This document shows positions 26,244-35,585 of a DNA stretch of 38,654 bases, in pieces. The stretch is taken from positions 1 to 38,654 of the forward strand of contig CAJFUP010000208.1 in the NCBI GenBank assembly GCA_904420225.1, written 5' to 3'. The DNA is from an uncultured Lachnospiraceae bacterium (GTDB lineage: Bacteria > Bacillota > Clostridia > Lachnospirales > Lachnospiraceae). Every line of letters starts with the position of its first letter. Positions within the stretch are counted from its first letter, which is position 1. The notes beneath the pieces were generated by a model. The model was not told the DNA's origin. It worked only from the letters and a program-made list of their open reading frames with translations, and searched no databases. Both the position numbers and the translations under genes were made by a program.

Positions 26244-26272
26244 TTGCATATTCGGGTGGGTTATACTATAAT
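26244..26272 (+). promoter_or_regulatory. Sigma-A promoter of gltX
   Basis: TTGCAT at 26244-26249 and a consensus TATAAT at 26267-26272 are separated by 17 bases, 35 bases before the gltX start. The rest of the 304-base divergent interval holds no gene that I can see. Confidence 0.8.
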
Positions 26273-26307
26273 TGTCTGCGTAATAAAAGCGATCATTGGA
26301 GGATAAT

Positions 26308-27771
26308 ATGGATAAGATAAGAACAAGATTTGCGCCGAGTCCCACGGGACGGATGCATGTGGGAAATCTCCGCACAGCGCTTTATGCCTATTTGATAGCC
26401 AAACATGAAGGAGGAGATTTCCTTCTTCGAATAGAGGATACGGATCAGGAACGGTATGTGGAGGGAGCGGTTGATATTATTTATAGAACGCTTCAAAAGA
26501 CCGGTTTGATCCACGATGAAGGACCGGATAAGGATGGCGGTTGCGGACCCTATGTACAAAGCCAGCGTCAGGCCCAGGGAATTTATTTAAAATATGCGAA
26601 AATGTTGGTGGACAAGGGGGAGGCATATTACTGTTTCTGTGACAAAGAGCGTTTGGAAAGCCTGAAAACAGAAGTGGCAGGTAAGGAAATCTCCATCTAT
26701 GATAAACATTGTCTCTCTCTGACCAAGGAAGAAGTAGAAGCCAATTTGGCTGCAGGAAAACCATACGTTATCCGGCAGAATAATCCCAGGGATGGGGTGA
26801 CCAGCTTTGAGGACGAAATTTACGGCACCATCACAGTGGATAATGCAGAGCTGGATGATATGATCTTGATTAAATCCGATGGATATCCCACATACAATTT
26901 TGCCAATGTGGTGGATGATCATCTCATGGGAATCACACATGTGGTCAGAGGGAATGAGTACCTCTCATCATCTCCCAAATACAATCGTCTGTACGAGGCG
27001 TTTGGATGGCAGGTACCTGTCTATGTGCACTGTCCGCTGATCACAGATGAGGATCACAAAAAACTCAGTAAGAGAAGTGGTCATTCATCCTTTGAAGATC
27101 TGTTGGAGCAGGGATTTGTGACAGAAGCCATTGTGAATTTTGTGGCTCTTTTGGGGTGGAGCCCAGAGGATAATCAGGAGATCATGTCTCTGGAGGAATT
27201 GGTGAAAAAATTTGATTATCACCATATTTCCAAGTCTCCGGCGGTATTTGATTATACGAAGCTCAAGTGGATGAATGGGGAATACATCAAAGCCATGGAT
27301 ATGGACCGCTATATGGAAATGGCCATGCCGTATCTGAAAAAATTTGTCACCCGGGACTGTGATTTGGAAAAAATTGCCGGTCTGGTGAAAACGAGGATTG
27401 AGATTTTTCCCGATATCCAGGAGCTGGTGGACTTTTTCAATGAACTGCCTGAGTATGACATATCCATGTATGGGCATAAGAAGATGAAAAGTACGCCAGA
27501 GTCATCCCTGCAAGTGCTTCGGGAGCTGCTTCCTTTACTGGAGCAGCAAGAAGAATACTCCAATGACGCGCTGTACCAGCTTTTGCTAAAATATGTGGAA
27601 GAGAAGGGCTGTAAAAATGGATATGTCATGTGGCCTGTGCGTACGGCGGTATCCGGCAAGCAGATGACGCCGGGGGGAGCCACGGAACTCATGGAAATTC
27701 TGGGAAAAGAGGAGTCCCTGAGGAGAATCCGTCTTGGCATCCAGAAATTGTCCCAGGAGCTGGAAGCGTAA
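26308..27771 (+). CDS. gltX: Glutamyl-tRNA synthetase
   Basis: A 487-residue class I synthetase charging tRNA-Glu (and possibly tRNA-Gln, for amidotransferase conversion). Residues 6-21 contain the HIGH-type motif [16 protein letters not shown]. The KMSKS-type motif is [16 protein letters not shown] near 250. The C-terminal anticodon-binding region includes [16 protein letters not shown], characteristic of GluRS. ATG 26308 is used because GGAGG at 26297-26301 precedes it; the frame opens at a TTG four codons earlier. The next gene starts one base after the stop, so the two are cotranscribed. Confidence 0.96.
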   Translation: MDKIRTRFAPSPTGRMHVGNLRTALYAYLIAKHEGGDFLLRIEDTDQERYVEGAVDIIYRTLQKTGLIHDEGPDKDGGCGPYVQSQRQAQGIYLKYAKMLVDKGEAYYCFCDKERLESLKTEVAGKEISIYDKHCLSLTKEEVEANLAAGKPYVIRQNNPRDGVTSFEDEIYGTITVDNAELDDMILIKSDGYPTYNFANVVDDHLMGITHVVRGNEYLSSSPKYNRLYEAFGWQVPVYVHCPLITDEDHKKLSKRSGHSSFEDLLEQGFVTEAIVNFVALLGWSPEDNQEIMSLEELVKKFDYHHISKSPAVFDYTKLKWMNGEYIKAMDMDRYMEMAMPYLKKFVTRDCDLEKIAGLVKTRIEIFPDIQELVDFFNELPEYDISMYGHKKMKSTPESSLQVLRELLPLLEQQEEYSNDALYQLLLKYVEEKGCKNGYVMWPVRTAVSGKQMTPGGATELMEILGKEESLRRIRLGIQKLSQELEA

Positions 27772-27772
27772 A

Positions 27773-29605
27773 ATGGCATTTAACAATTCGCAAATTCAGG
27801 CAATTCATCACAAAGACGGGCCAGCCATGGTTTTGGCTGGCCCGGGGTCAGGAAAAACCACGGTTATCACAAATCGGACCAAATATCTCATCGAGACGCA
27901 TCATATTCATCCCAGCCATATTTTGGTAATTACCTTTACAAAAGCAGCTGCCAAGGAAATGCAGGAGCGGTTCGCACGTCTTATGGGCACAGGCGCTGGG
28001 GGCGTGACCTTCGGCACCTTTCATTCGGTGTTTTTTCGTATTTTGAAGTATGCCTATCATTACAGTGCCTCCAGCATAGCCGACGAGGAAACAAGGCGCG
28101 GCTTTGTGAAAGATATTGTACAGCAGATGAATTTGGAGACAGAAGACGGCAGTGAGTTTGCTGAGGCGGTTTTGAGCGAAATCAGTATGATCAAAAATGA
28201 TCAGCTGGATTTGGAACGGTATTATGCAAAGAGCTGTTCTGAAGAAATGTTTCGCAAATTGTATCAAAAATATGAGGACAGAATGCGCAGAGAAAACCTT
28301 ATCGATTTTGACGATATGCTTTTGATGACGTATGAGCTTTTGGCGGCTCGGCCGGACATACTGGATATGTGGAGGAAACAGTACCGCTATATTTTAATTG
28401 ATGAGTTTCAGGATATTAACCGGGTACAGTACCAAGTGGTGCGTCTTTTGGCTGCGCCTTCCAATAACCTGTTCATTGTGGGAGATGATGATCAGTCTAT
28501 TTATCGTTTCCGCGGAGCCCGGCCTGAGATTATGCTGGGATTTCCCAAGGATTATCCCAATGTCAAAACGATACAGTTGGATATCAATTACCGATCCACG
28601 GCCACCATTGTCAAAGCCGCCTCCCGCCTCATCGGCCATAACCGGGTTCGGTTTCCAAAGGAAATTAAGGCGGAAAGACCGCCGGGCTGTGCAGTGTCCA
28701 TTCAGCATTGTTTGAATGTATATGAGGAAAGCGAGGCGGTGCTGGACTGGGCGGAAACATATAGAAAACGAGGTATTCCTCTGGAACAGATGGCAGTGCT
28801 TTTTCGAACGGGGGCAGCGGCCAGACCATTGGTGGAGCGCCTGATGGAGTATCGCATACCATTTCAGATGCGGGATGTGATTCCCAATTTGTATGAACAT
28901 TGGGTGGCAAAAGATATGGCCACGTATCTGCGAATTGCGGGAAATGACCGCTCCAGAGCATTATTTCTGCGAATAATAAACCGCCCAAACCGATATATCC
29001 ATCGGGAAGCTCTGGATACACTTCAAGTGGATCTGGGGCGTGTTAGGCAGTATTACAGCGGAAAAGACTGGATGGAGGAACGTATCGACCGGCTGGAATA
29101 CGATATTCGTATGCTTGGACTCATGGCTCCGTATCCAGCCATTCATTATATCAGAAATGGAATGCAGTACGATCAGTACATACGGGAGTATGCTCAAAGC
29201 CGAAAGGTGAAGGAGGAAGATCTTTTGGAATTGCTGGATGCTCTGCAGGAAAGTGCAAAACCATTCGCCACTTCAGAAGAATGGTTTGCTCATATGGAAG
29301 CATATACGCAGGAGTTGAAAGAAAAAGCCAAACAGCGGGCGCAGAGGAGAGAGGGGATCACGCTGAGTACCATGCACAGCGCCAAGGGCTTGGAATATGA
29401 AGCCGTATTTGTCATTGATGTCAACGAGGGCGTGACACCCCATCATAAATCTGTTCTGGAAGCGGATCTGGAGGAAGAACGGCGTCTGTTTTATGTGGCG
29501 GCCACCAGGGCAAAAACATATCTGCATTTATTGTATATGAAAGAGAGATATCACAAGGAAATGTTTCCCAGTCGTTTTCTGGCTGAGATGGAAAAAGAGG
29601 GATAA
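27773..29605 (+). CDS. UvrD/Rep-type superfamily 1 DNA helicase
   Basis: A 610-residue ATP-dependent 3'-5' DNA helicase. Motifs run in order: QIQAIHHKDG (Q motif), AGPGSGKTT at 22-30 (Walker A), TFTKAAAKEM (Ia), LIDEFQDINRVQY near 208-220 (Walker B), GDDDQSIYRFRGA (III), LDINYRST (IV), TLSTMHSAKGLEYEAVFV (V) and RRLFYVAATRAK (VI). It is about 120 residues shorter than PcrA/UvrD and lacks their long C-terminal extension, so it is a short paralogue rather than PcrA itself. ATG 27773 is one base after gltX. Repair or replication-fork functions are likely by family. Confidence 0.92.
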   Translation: MAFNNSQIQAIHHKDGPAMVLAGPGSGKTTVITNRTKYLIETHHIHPSHILVITFTKAAAKEMQERFARLMGTGAGGVTFGTFHSVFFRILKYAYHYSASSIADEETRRGFVKDIVQQMNLETEDGSEFAEAVLSEISMIKNDQLDLERYYAKSCSEEMFRKLYQKYEDRMRRENLIDFDDMLLMTYELLAARPDILDMWRKQYRYILIDEFQDINRVQYQVVRLLAAPSNNLFIVGDDDQSIYRFRGARPEIMLGFPKDYPNVKTIQLDINYRSTATIVKAASRLIGHNRVRFPKEIKAERPPGCAVSIQHCLNVYEESEAVLDWAETYRKRGIPLEQMAVLFRTGAAARPLVERLMEYRIPFQMRDVIPNLYEHWVAKDMATYLRIAGNDRSRALFLRIINRPNRYIHREALDTLQVDLGRVRQYYSGKDWMEERIDRLEYDIRMLGLMAPYPAIHYIRNGMQYDQYIREYAQSRKVKEEDLLELLDALQESAKPFATSEEWFAHMEAYTQELKEKAKQRAQRREGITLSTMHSAKGLEYEAVFVIDVNEGVTPHHKSVLEADLEEERRLFYVAATRAKTYLHLLYMKERYHKEMFPSRFLAEMEKEG

Positions 29606-29613
29606 GAAAAGAT

Positions 29614-29662
29614 AAAAGCCACTGGATTTCCAAGCCTTTGAGACGAAATCCAGCGGCTTTTT
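29614..29662. terminator. Bidirectional terminator between helicase and vanW genes
   Basis: AAAAGCCACTGGATTTC (29614-29630) pairs with GAAATCCAGCGGCTTTT with one mismatch and a 14-base loop. T-runs exist on both strands. Confidence 0.85.
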
Positions 29663-29687
29663 GTGACTGTGCTGCGTTAACGATGGA

Positions 29688-31307
29688 TTAATACGGCCAG
29701 GTAACGCCTTTGGCAGCGCACAGAGAACGCATTCTGGAATTGAACGCATCCATCTGGGACTGACTCCAGGCCGGAGGCGTGGCAGTAACGGGGGTACCAT
29801 CCAGGAAATCCACTTCCACACTGACACTGCGTCCATCCTCAGCAACCTCCACGCTGACATTGACATCAGAGGCATGACGAATGGTTCCGGTGGAAAAACG
29901 GTATTCATCGAAAGAATTAACTTCCGTTGTTTCCACCACCTGCCCATCTATTTTCACATCTTTATACAGTTTGGACTGAATATGAGGATGTACATTAACC
30001 ACTGTGGCCTGCTTTACACTATAATCCCCCCATCCCAACTGCATGGAAGAATCTTCTACAAAGTCAAACAGTGTGCCGGGATATTCCCACAAAAGTACCT
30101 CTGAGCGATATTCCACGGTGCGGTTGGAGGCACGGGTTTCGGTTCCATAGATGTTGACAGTGAGGGTAGCAGAACCAGGAGCGGTGATGTCAGAGCAGTA
30201 CGCCTCAATATAAATGGGATAATCCGTACTATTAATAAAGGTCAGATCAGACCCGGTGGAGTAGCTGACCATGGCATCCATGGAGGGAGGGAGATAGTCC
30301 ACCGCCATGGAATGGGGACGCCGATAAGTCACCTGGAGCTCCGACATAAGTACCGCATTGTACAGGGTGGAGCTGGTTTGGCAAATGCCTCCGCCGATAT
30401 CATCATAAACGCCGCCGTCCATATAGGTCCCAGCGGGTAGATAACCATTTTCCGCCGTCACATCCCCGAACATTTCCAGAGCAGAAATCTCCTCTCCCGG
30501 CATAAAAACATGTCCGTTTACATTGCTTGCGCTGAGATTCACATTGGAAGCCCGGTTGGTATCGCTGGTGATAAATGCCGTTGTGGCAGATCCCAGCGGC
30601 GTATTGGTGAAATGGCTCAAGTCTTCCGTCACAATGGTGGGTTCCACTGTGAGGGTGGCCGCATCGTAGCTGATGCTTTCGACAGCGGTGTCCATGGCCT
30701 GGCTGAGGACGGACTGAGCCGCGGCATCGGCGTCAAAGGTGGTGCCGGACTGCTCTGGAGTCACAACAAACTGGCCATTGATACGGGTTACACTGGCGTT
30801 TTGAACAGAGATACTGGCGGGACTCAGGGCAGAGGAGATGACGGATTTGACCTGTTCTGTATCCCCTGTCAGCTGGATTTCATTATTGACCGGTCCCTGT
30901 TCCAGCGCCTTCATGGCTTTATATCGCACAATGAAATTTCCCTTTGATATATAAGAACCCATGTCATTGACCACATTGGTGTTGGTCCATGTGATGCCAA
31001 ACCCGGACACCGTTTGATCATAAGTGATTCCGGAATAGGTCAAATGAACATTACGGTTCAGCAACTGATTGGCCTTTTCCGTCACGGCAGCGTTGGCTTC
31101 ATCCAGAGTCATGCCCTCCAGAGAAACACCGCTGACTGAGACATTGGCTGGGAATGTGCCTGATTTATTGGGAAGAGAATCCGTAGATTGGGAAGAGGCA
31201 GGAGCCGATTGGGTTGATGGCTCATCTGCCAAAACGGCAACTGCTGATCCAAGACTCAGAAACACCACCGCCCCCAGAATCATTGTGATTCGTTTCAGTT
31301 GTTTCAT
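29688..31307 (-). CDS. VanW-family secreted protein, copy 1
   Basis: A 539-residue exported protein. The start MKQLKR (ATG 31307, with GGAGG upstream) gives a signal peptide (ITMILGAVVFLSLGSAVAVLA) with likely cleavage near ADEP. A Ser/Thr/Gln-rich linker follows. Next is a putative peptidoglycan-binding domain (VSVSGVSLEGMTLDEANAAV, the PF12229 type) and the VanW domain with IGGGICQTSSTLYNAVL and RRPHSMAVDYLPPSMDA. After VanW there is a beta-rich domain (VKIDGQVVETTEVNSFDEY, resembling G5) and a 34-residue tail ending KGVTWPY that copy 2 lacks. VanW domains are cell-envelope proteins of unclear activity. Confidence 0.88.
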   Translation of the reverse strand: MKQLKRITMILGAVVFLSLGSAVAVLADEPSTQSAPASSQSTDSLPNKSGTFPANVSVSGVSLEGMTLDEANAAVTEKANQLLNRNVHLTYSGITYDQTVSGFGITWTNTNVVNDMGSYISKGNFIVRYKAMKALEQGPVNNEIQLTGDTEQVKSVISSALSPASISVQNASVTRINGQFVVTPEQSGTTFDADAAAQSVLSQAMDTAVESISYDAATLTVEPTIVTEDLSHFTNTPLGSATTAFITSDTNRASNVNLSASNVNGHVFMPGEEISALEMFGDVTAENGYLPAGTYMDGGVYDDIGGGICQTSSTLYNAVLMSELQVTYRRPHSMAVDYLPPSMDAMVSYSTGSDLTFINSTDYPIYIEAYCSDITAPGSATLTVNIYGTETRASNRTVEYRSEVLLWEYPGTLFDFVEDSSMQLGWGDYSVKQATVVNVHPHIQSKLYKDVKIDGQVVETTEVNSFDEYRFSTGTIRHASDVNVSVEVAEDGRSVSVEVDFLDGTPVTATPPAWSQSQMDAFNSRMRSLCAAKGVTWPY

Positions 31308-31360
31308 AAATGAATCATCCTCCATTTTATTATGCAAGTCAATCAATCTGCAACAGTTTT

Positions 31361-31388
31361 ATTTTACCACAAGAAATGAAATTTACAA
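31361..31388 (-). promoter_or_regulatory. Putative promoter of VanW copy 1
   Basis: On the minus strand, TTGTAA (31388-31383) and TAAAAT (31366-31361) are separated by 16 bases. Confidence 0.55.
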
Positions 31389-31471
31389 CCATTATCTCAC
31401 CGGGGGATGAGAAATACATGATGCGCGTCCTGCAGACTGGTTGGGCTTCATGAGTTCTTACATATTTAAAA

Positions 31472-31509
31472 AGGAGCTGGCGCACAAATTACTTGGTGCG
31501 CCAGCTCCT
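31472..31509 (-). terminator. Terminator of VanW copy 2
   Basis: AGGAGCTGGCGCAC (31472-31485) is an exact inverse of GTGCGCCAGCTCCT (31496-31509). Read on the minus strand it is followed by TTTTTAAAT. It separates the two VanW genes, so each probably has its own transcript. Confidence 0.9.
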
Positions 31510-31555
31510 GCTTCTCGGCAGGTTTGTTGGCTATGCTGGAAAAAGCGATCCTGTA

Positions 31556-33073
31556 TCAGAGAGGCGTTCCGTTCAGAAAATATACTTTGATGGTGACACC
31601 CCGTCCATCCTTTGCTATGGAAGCTTCCACTTTCACATCCGAGGCGTGCCGAATGGTTCCGGTGGAAAAATCGTATTCATCCAGTGGGTTGATCAGTGTT
31701 GTTTCCACCACTTGGCCGTCCACCAGGACATCTTTGTAGAGCTGAGATTTGATATGGGCATGAACATTGACCACGGTGGCCTGCTTTTCAGCATACGTGC
31801 CTTTTCCAAGTTTCATAGAATTGTCCACCACATAATTGAACAGCGTGCCTGGATATTCCCACAGGAGAACCTCCGAGCGGTAGTTGACAGTACGGTTGGA
31901 AGGACGATATTCTGTGCCGTAGATATTAATGGTCAGGCGGTCGTATCCATCGGCCCCCACACCGGAGCAGTAGGCTTCAATGTAAATGGGGTGATCGGTA
32001 TTATTTACGAAAGTAAAGTCCTGATTGGACGGATAATCAACCATGGCGTCCATGGAAGGGGGGAGATAATCCACTGCCATGGAATGTTGACTGCGGTATG
32101 TAACCTGAAGTTCTGCCTGAAGGACAGCATTGTATAATGTGGAAGCCGTTTGGCAGACACCGCCGCCAATGCCCTTGACCACAGCGCCATTATTGTATGT
32201 ATCGGCTTCGTTGTATCCATTTTCCGCCGTCACATCGCCATACATTGCCAGAGTGGAAATCTCTTCGCCTGGCATAAAGTACTTTCCATTGATGGCCTCC
32301 GCACTTCGGCGGACATTATCGGCTCGAGCTGTGTCACGGGCAAGAAAAGCAGTGGTGCTGCTTCCCAGAGGAGCAGCGCTGAAATTTTGAAATGCGTCCG
32401 CCTTGACAGAGGGCTCTGTGATAATGGGTTCCGCGTTGTAGGAGATGGAATCCATGTGAATGTCCAGCGCCTGCGTGAGAATGGAAGCGGCGGCGGCATC
32501 GGCGTCATAACTGATACCGGTCTGGTCTGGAGTCACTGCAAACGTGCCGTTTTCCCGTTTCACACTGGCATTCCGCGCAGCCACAGTGGCAGCCTCCAGA
32601 GATGGAAGAATGGCCGCTTTCACCGTTTCCACATCGCCAGTCAGCTGAATATCCTGGGTGATGGGCCCTTTCTCCAGTTCCTTCATTGCTTTATAGCGGA
32701 CAATGAAATTACCTCTGGATACATGGGAATTCAAATCGCTGACCACATCTGGATTTGCCCAGGTGATGCCCAGATCTTTGGCGGATAAATCCAGGGTCTG
32801 GTCAGAATACGTCAAGTGCATGGGACGGCTCAGCAGATCATCCGCCAGGATGCTGACTTCTGTATTGGCCTCATCCAGGGTCATTCCTTCCAGAGAAATC
32901 CCGCCGACACTGACATTGGCGGGGAATGTTCCCGTTTTATTGGGAAGAAATTCTGTGGATTGGGAAGAGGACGGAGGCGCGCCGGAAGCGGACTCGTCTG
33001 CATGGACAGCCATGGCGGATCCCAGGAGCAAAACGGTTCCCAAAATCATTGTCATGCGCTTTATTCGTTTCAT
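31556..33073 (-). CDS. VanW-family secreted protein, copy 2
   Basis: A 505-residue paralogue of the next gene downstream, clearly a tandem duplicate. Start MKRIKR (ATG 33073, after TGGAGGAAAT) gives a signal peptide (MTMILGTVLLLGSAMAVHA). The peptidoglycan-binding-like domain (VSVGGISLEGMTLDEANTEV) and the VanW domain (IGGGVCQTASTLYNAVL, RSQHSMAVDYLPPSMDAMV) match copy 1 block by block. The C-terminal domain ends at FLNGTPL, without the extra tail of copy 1. The ATG at 33112 and the frame above it are possible but lack a ribosome site. A structured leader precedes it. Function is not known for the family; cell wall association is likely. Confidence 0.88.
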   Translation of the reverse strand: MKRIKRMTMILGTVLLLGSAMAVHADESASGAPPSSSQSTEFLPNKTGTFPANVSVGGISLEGMTLDEANTEVSILADDLLSRPMHLTYSDQTLDLSAKDLGITWANPDVVSDLNSHVSRGNFIVRYKAMKELEKGPITQDIQLTGDVETVKAAILPSLEAATVAARNASVKRENGTFAVTPDQTGISYDADAAAASILTQALDIHMDSISYNAEPIITEPSVKADAFQNFSAAPLGSSTTAFLARDTARADNVRRSAEAINGKYFMPGEEISTLAMYGDVTAENGYNEADTYNNGAVVKGIGGGVCQTASTLYNAVLQAELQVTYRSQHSMAVDYLPPSMDAMVDYPSNQDFTFVNNTDHPIYIEAYCSGVGADGYDRLTINIYGTEYRPSNRTVNYRSEVLLWEYPGTLFNYVVDNSMKLGKGTYAEKQATVVNVHAHIKSQLYKDVLVDGQVVETTLINPLDEYDFSTGTIRHASDVKVEASIAKDGRGVTIKVYFLNGTPL

Positions 33074-33359
33074 AATATGTATTTCCTCCAATCTGTATGG
33101 TGCATACAGCATTTTTCCGGCGGCCTTACTGGCAGCATCGGAAATGGTTCCGGAGAATCCGAAAACCAGATAAGCGTTTTGGAAAAGGCTGGCGTCTCTC
33201 CAAAGGCTAGATAAAGTTTATCACAGTCCTCTGCATTTGCAAGCTGATGCCCCTAAAATTAAAAAAAAATTATTTGTTTTGTAATGAAATTGTAAAGGAC
33301 GCCAGCAGGAATCTTCGGCAAGAAAATGCCGAAAAATGTACAGTCCATCGGTTGAGCCA
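33074..33359 (-). other. Gene-free, structured leader region of VanW copy 2
   Basis: This 286-base interval contains no convincing gene. It holds three inverted repeats. CTGTATG-GTG-CATACAG at 33093-33109 lies just before the vanW ribosome site. TGGTTCCGGAGAATCCGAAAACCA is at 33145-33168 (imperfect). TTCGGCA-AGAAAA-TGCCGAA is at 33314-33333. An A/T tract lies at 33254-33275. It matches no riboswitch class that I know. Confidence 0.4.
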
Positions 33360-34208
33360 TTAAATGCTGCATGTTTGTTTTTTATACTGTCCGGGAGAAA
33401 GACCGGTGATTTTTTTGAAAGTGCGGATAAAATTGGAATAGTCGTTGAAGCCGGAAGCCTCACAGGTCTCGGTGACACTATACCCCTGGGAAAGGAAGTG
33501 CTTGGCCAAAGTGACTCGCTTAACAACGATGTACTGGAATAAGGTGGAGCCAGTCTCTTTTTTGAAAAGATGACTCAGATAAAACTTATCCATGGAAATG
33601 GCAGAGGCCACACCCTCCAGCGTGAGGGCTTCTGAAATATGCCTGTCCACGTATTGGAGAACGGGTTGGATTTTCACGGGAACCATACCGGAACCCACTC
33701 TGGAAGAACTCTGGTAAAGCCGATTCAGATAAACCAAAAGCTGTACCAGCAGTGACTGGGTGAGTAGATCGCTGCCGTAAACTTCTGCCTGGGAATGCGA
33801 GATGAGCTGTTCAATAATGGGGAGCCAAAAAGCCAGCGCCTCTTCTTCCATATGAGACAAATTGCCGATACCGTTGGGATGATCCTGAAAACAGGCCAGC
33901 AGATCAGTCTGGACAGTGGAAATGCGGCGTATCCACTGGGGATCAAAATGAATGGTAATGCGCTCGTACAGCTGATTCTCCAGATTGACAACGGTGTGCA
34001 GCTCCTGGCTATTGAAAATCAAGATATCGCCGCGCTTCAGTTGGTAGCAGCTTTGTTCCACAAAATAATTAACATGGCCGCGTAGAAAAATATAAATTTC
34101 ATAGTTATTGTGGACATGAAAGTCCGGGTTGCTGGCCTCCCGGGATCGGGAATGAGTGGCATGAACAAGGCCGGAAAAGTCCTCTCTTCGAAAATGGGAA
34201 TCAGGCAT
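33360..34208 (-). CDS. AraC-family transcriptional regulator
   Basis: A 282-residue regulator. The N-terminal cupin sugar-sensing domain shows HVHNNYEIYIFLRGHVNYF and YQLKRGDILIFNSQELHTV. The C-terminal AraC DNA-binding domain (about 180-280) has two helix-turn-helix units, LEGVASAISMDKFYLSHLFK and SVTETCEASGFNDYSNFIRT, then FKKITGLSPGQYKK. ATG 34208 is preferred because AGGAGG lies just upstream; the frame extends 54 codons further without a ribosome site. It is divergent from the oxidoreductase/epimerase operon and most likely regulates it in response to the sugar substrate or a pathway intermediate. Confidence 0.92.
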   Translation of the reverse strand: MPDSHFRREDFSGLVHATHSRSREASNPDFHVHNNYEIYIFLRGHVNYFVEQSCYQLKRGDILIFNSQELHTVVNLENQLYERITIHFDPQWIRRISTVQTDLLACFQDHPNGIGNLSHMEEEALAFWLPIIEQLISHSQAEVYGSDLLTQSLLVQLLVYLNRLYQSSSRVGSGMVPVKIQPVLQYVDRHISEALTLEGVASAISMDKFYLSHLFKKETGSTLFQYIVVKRVTLAKHFLSQGYSVTETCEASGFNDYSNFIRTFKKITGLSPGQYKKQTCSI

Positions 34209-34280
34209 AAGATCCTCCTGTGGTAATGACAATTTGAGCAATAAAATCCACAATTTATGCAAAGAATTTGCTTCAATATT

Positions 34281-34309
34281 ATCATATACTAAAAATAATG
34301 AAAGAACAA
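34281..34309 (-). promoter_or_regulatory. Promoter of the AraC gene
   Basis: On the minus strand, TTGTTC (34309-34304) and TATGAT (34286-34281) are separated by 17 bases. For the divergent operon the best -10 is TATAAA at 34319-34324 with a poor -35, as usual for promoters needing an AraC activator. Confidence 0.6.
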
Positions 34310-34330
34310 GATACTGCCTATAAAATTGAG

Positions 34331-34363
34331 CATTTCTCCCAGTAAAGGTATTGCTGAGAAATG
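34331..34363 (+). repeat. Inverted repeat in the operon leader
   Basis: CATTTCTC (34331-34338) and GAGAAATG (34356-34363) are exact inverses with a 17-base loop. A direct repeat TTGAGCA occurs at 34234-34240 and 34326-34332. These are candidate AraC sites or a leader hairpin. Confidence 0.4.
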
Positions 34364-34405
34364 TATTCATGAGAAAAAGACAACAGTAGAAAGGAGAAAA
34401 ACAAG

Positions 34406-35569
34406 ATGAAACAGGTCAGAATGGGTATTATCGGCTTCGGTGTCCAGGGGGGAAGTTATGCAGGATTTATCAGCCAGGGAAAAGTGGAAGGTATGGTCCT
34501 GGGAGGAATCTGTGACATCGATCCGGAAAAAAAGGAAAAAGCTGCCAAAGAGTATCCAGAGGTTCCTTTTTTTGAGGATTATATGGACATGATCGGGAGC
34601 GGGGCAGTGGACTGTGTCATCACCACAGTACCCCATTATCTCCATCCCGTCATCGGGATGGCCGCCATTGAGCATGGAATGCCGGTCATCATAGAGAAAC
34701 CGGCGGGAGTATATACGAAGCAGGTGAAACAGCTGATTGCCTGTTCCCAGGCTCACCCGGATGTACCGTTTGCCATCATGTTCAACCAGAGAACCAACCC
34801 CCTTTATATAGAAGTGAAGAAAATTATGGACAGCGGGGAGTTGGGAGAGCTGCGCAGAACCAATTGGATTATCAACAATTGGTGGCGCTCCACCAATTAT
34901 TATAGACAGAGCGCATGGCGGGCCACGTGGGGCGCTGAAGGCGGCGGTGTGCTGGTAAATCAAGCTCCCCATCAGCTGGATCTCATCCAGTGGATTTGCG
35001 GAAAACCCAAAAAAGTGTATGCCAATTGTAAATTTGGCTGCCACAGGGATATCTTGGTAGAAAATGATGTGACGGCTATTCTGGATTACGGAAATGGCGC
35101 CACCGGCGTGTTTATCACCTGTACCCATGATTTTGACGGAACCGACCGGTTTGAGATCGACTGCGACGGCGGCAAGATCGTCATCGAAAACAGTAAGAGA
35201 GCTGTGGTACATAAATTTGTCAAGACAGAGACAGAAATTGACAAAAATTTTACCATGGAAATGTCAGCCAGACTGTACAGTGCGGAAGGACAAGCGGAGA
35301 AATATGAGGAGCGGATCATCGAGTACCCGTCTGCCTGGGGCGGTCAGCACTGTGCGGTTATGAAGAATTTTGCCGATCATTTGCTTTACGGAACTCCCAT
35401 CATGGCGCCGGGATCAGACGGCATCAATGGTGTGCGGCTGGCCAATGCCATGCTGCTTTCTTCCTGGCTGGGCAAAGAGGTGGACTATGATTTTGACGAG
35501 GATCTTTATATCGAAGAGCTGAATAAGAGAATCAAAGAAGAGGGCAAATACCCTTTGATTGAAAATTGA
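34406..35569 (+). CDS. Gfo/Idh/MocA-family NAD(P)-dependent oxidoreductase 1
   Basis: A 387-residue sugar oxidoreductase. The Rossmann glycine loop is IIGFGVQGGSYA at residues 9-20. The family EKP catalytic motif is IIEKPAGVYTKQ near 97-108. The substrate-domain signature GGGVLVNQAPHQLDLIQW near 181-198 carries the active-site Asp/His pair (H-x-x-D-L type). These enzymes oxidise or reduce a sugar hydroxyl, often C3 or inositol C2, with NAD(P). The start follows AAAGGAG. It is the first of four tightly packed genes. The substrate is unknown; the neighbours point to keto-sugar metabolism. Confidence 0.92.
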   Translation: MKQVRMGIIGFGVQGGSYAGFISQGKVEGMVLGGICDIDPEKKEKAAKEYPEVPFFEDYMDMIGSGAVDCVITTVPHYLHPVIGMAAIEHGMPVIIEKPAGVYTKQVKQLIACSQAHPDVPFAIMFNQRTNPLYIEVKKIMDSGELGELRRTNWIINNWWRSTNYYRQSAWRATWGAEGGGVLVNQAPHQLDLIQWICGKPKKVYANCKFGCHRDILVENDVTAILDYGNGATGVFITCTHDFDGTDRFEIDCDGGKIVIENSKRAVVHKFVKTETEIDKNFTMEMSARLYSAEGQAEKYEERIIEYPSAWGGQHCAVMKNFADHLLYGTPIMAPGSDGINGVRLANAMLLSSWLGKEVDYDFDEDLYIEELNKRIKEEGKYPLIEN

Positions 35570-35585
35570 ATGGGAGGAAATGGAT

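Noticed and set aside
33113-33240. Known riboswitch (c-di-GMP, glycine, cobalamin or c-di-AMP type) before VanW copy 2
   Set aside because: The conserved core sequences of these classes could not be found; only generic hairpins are present.
33314-33333. Hairpin TTCGGCA-AGAAAA-TGCCGAA as terminator of the AraC gene
   Set aside because: On the minus strand it is not followed by a T-run, so it is not a convincing intrinsic terminator.
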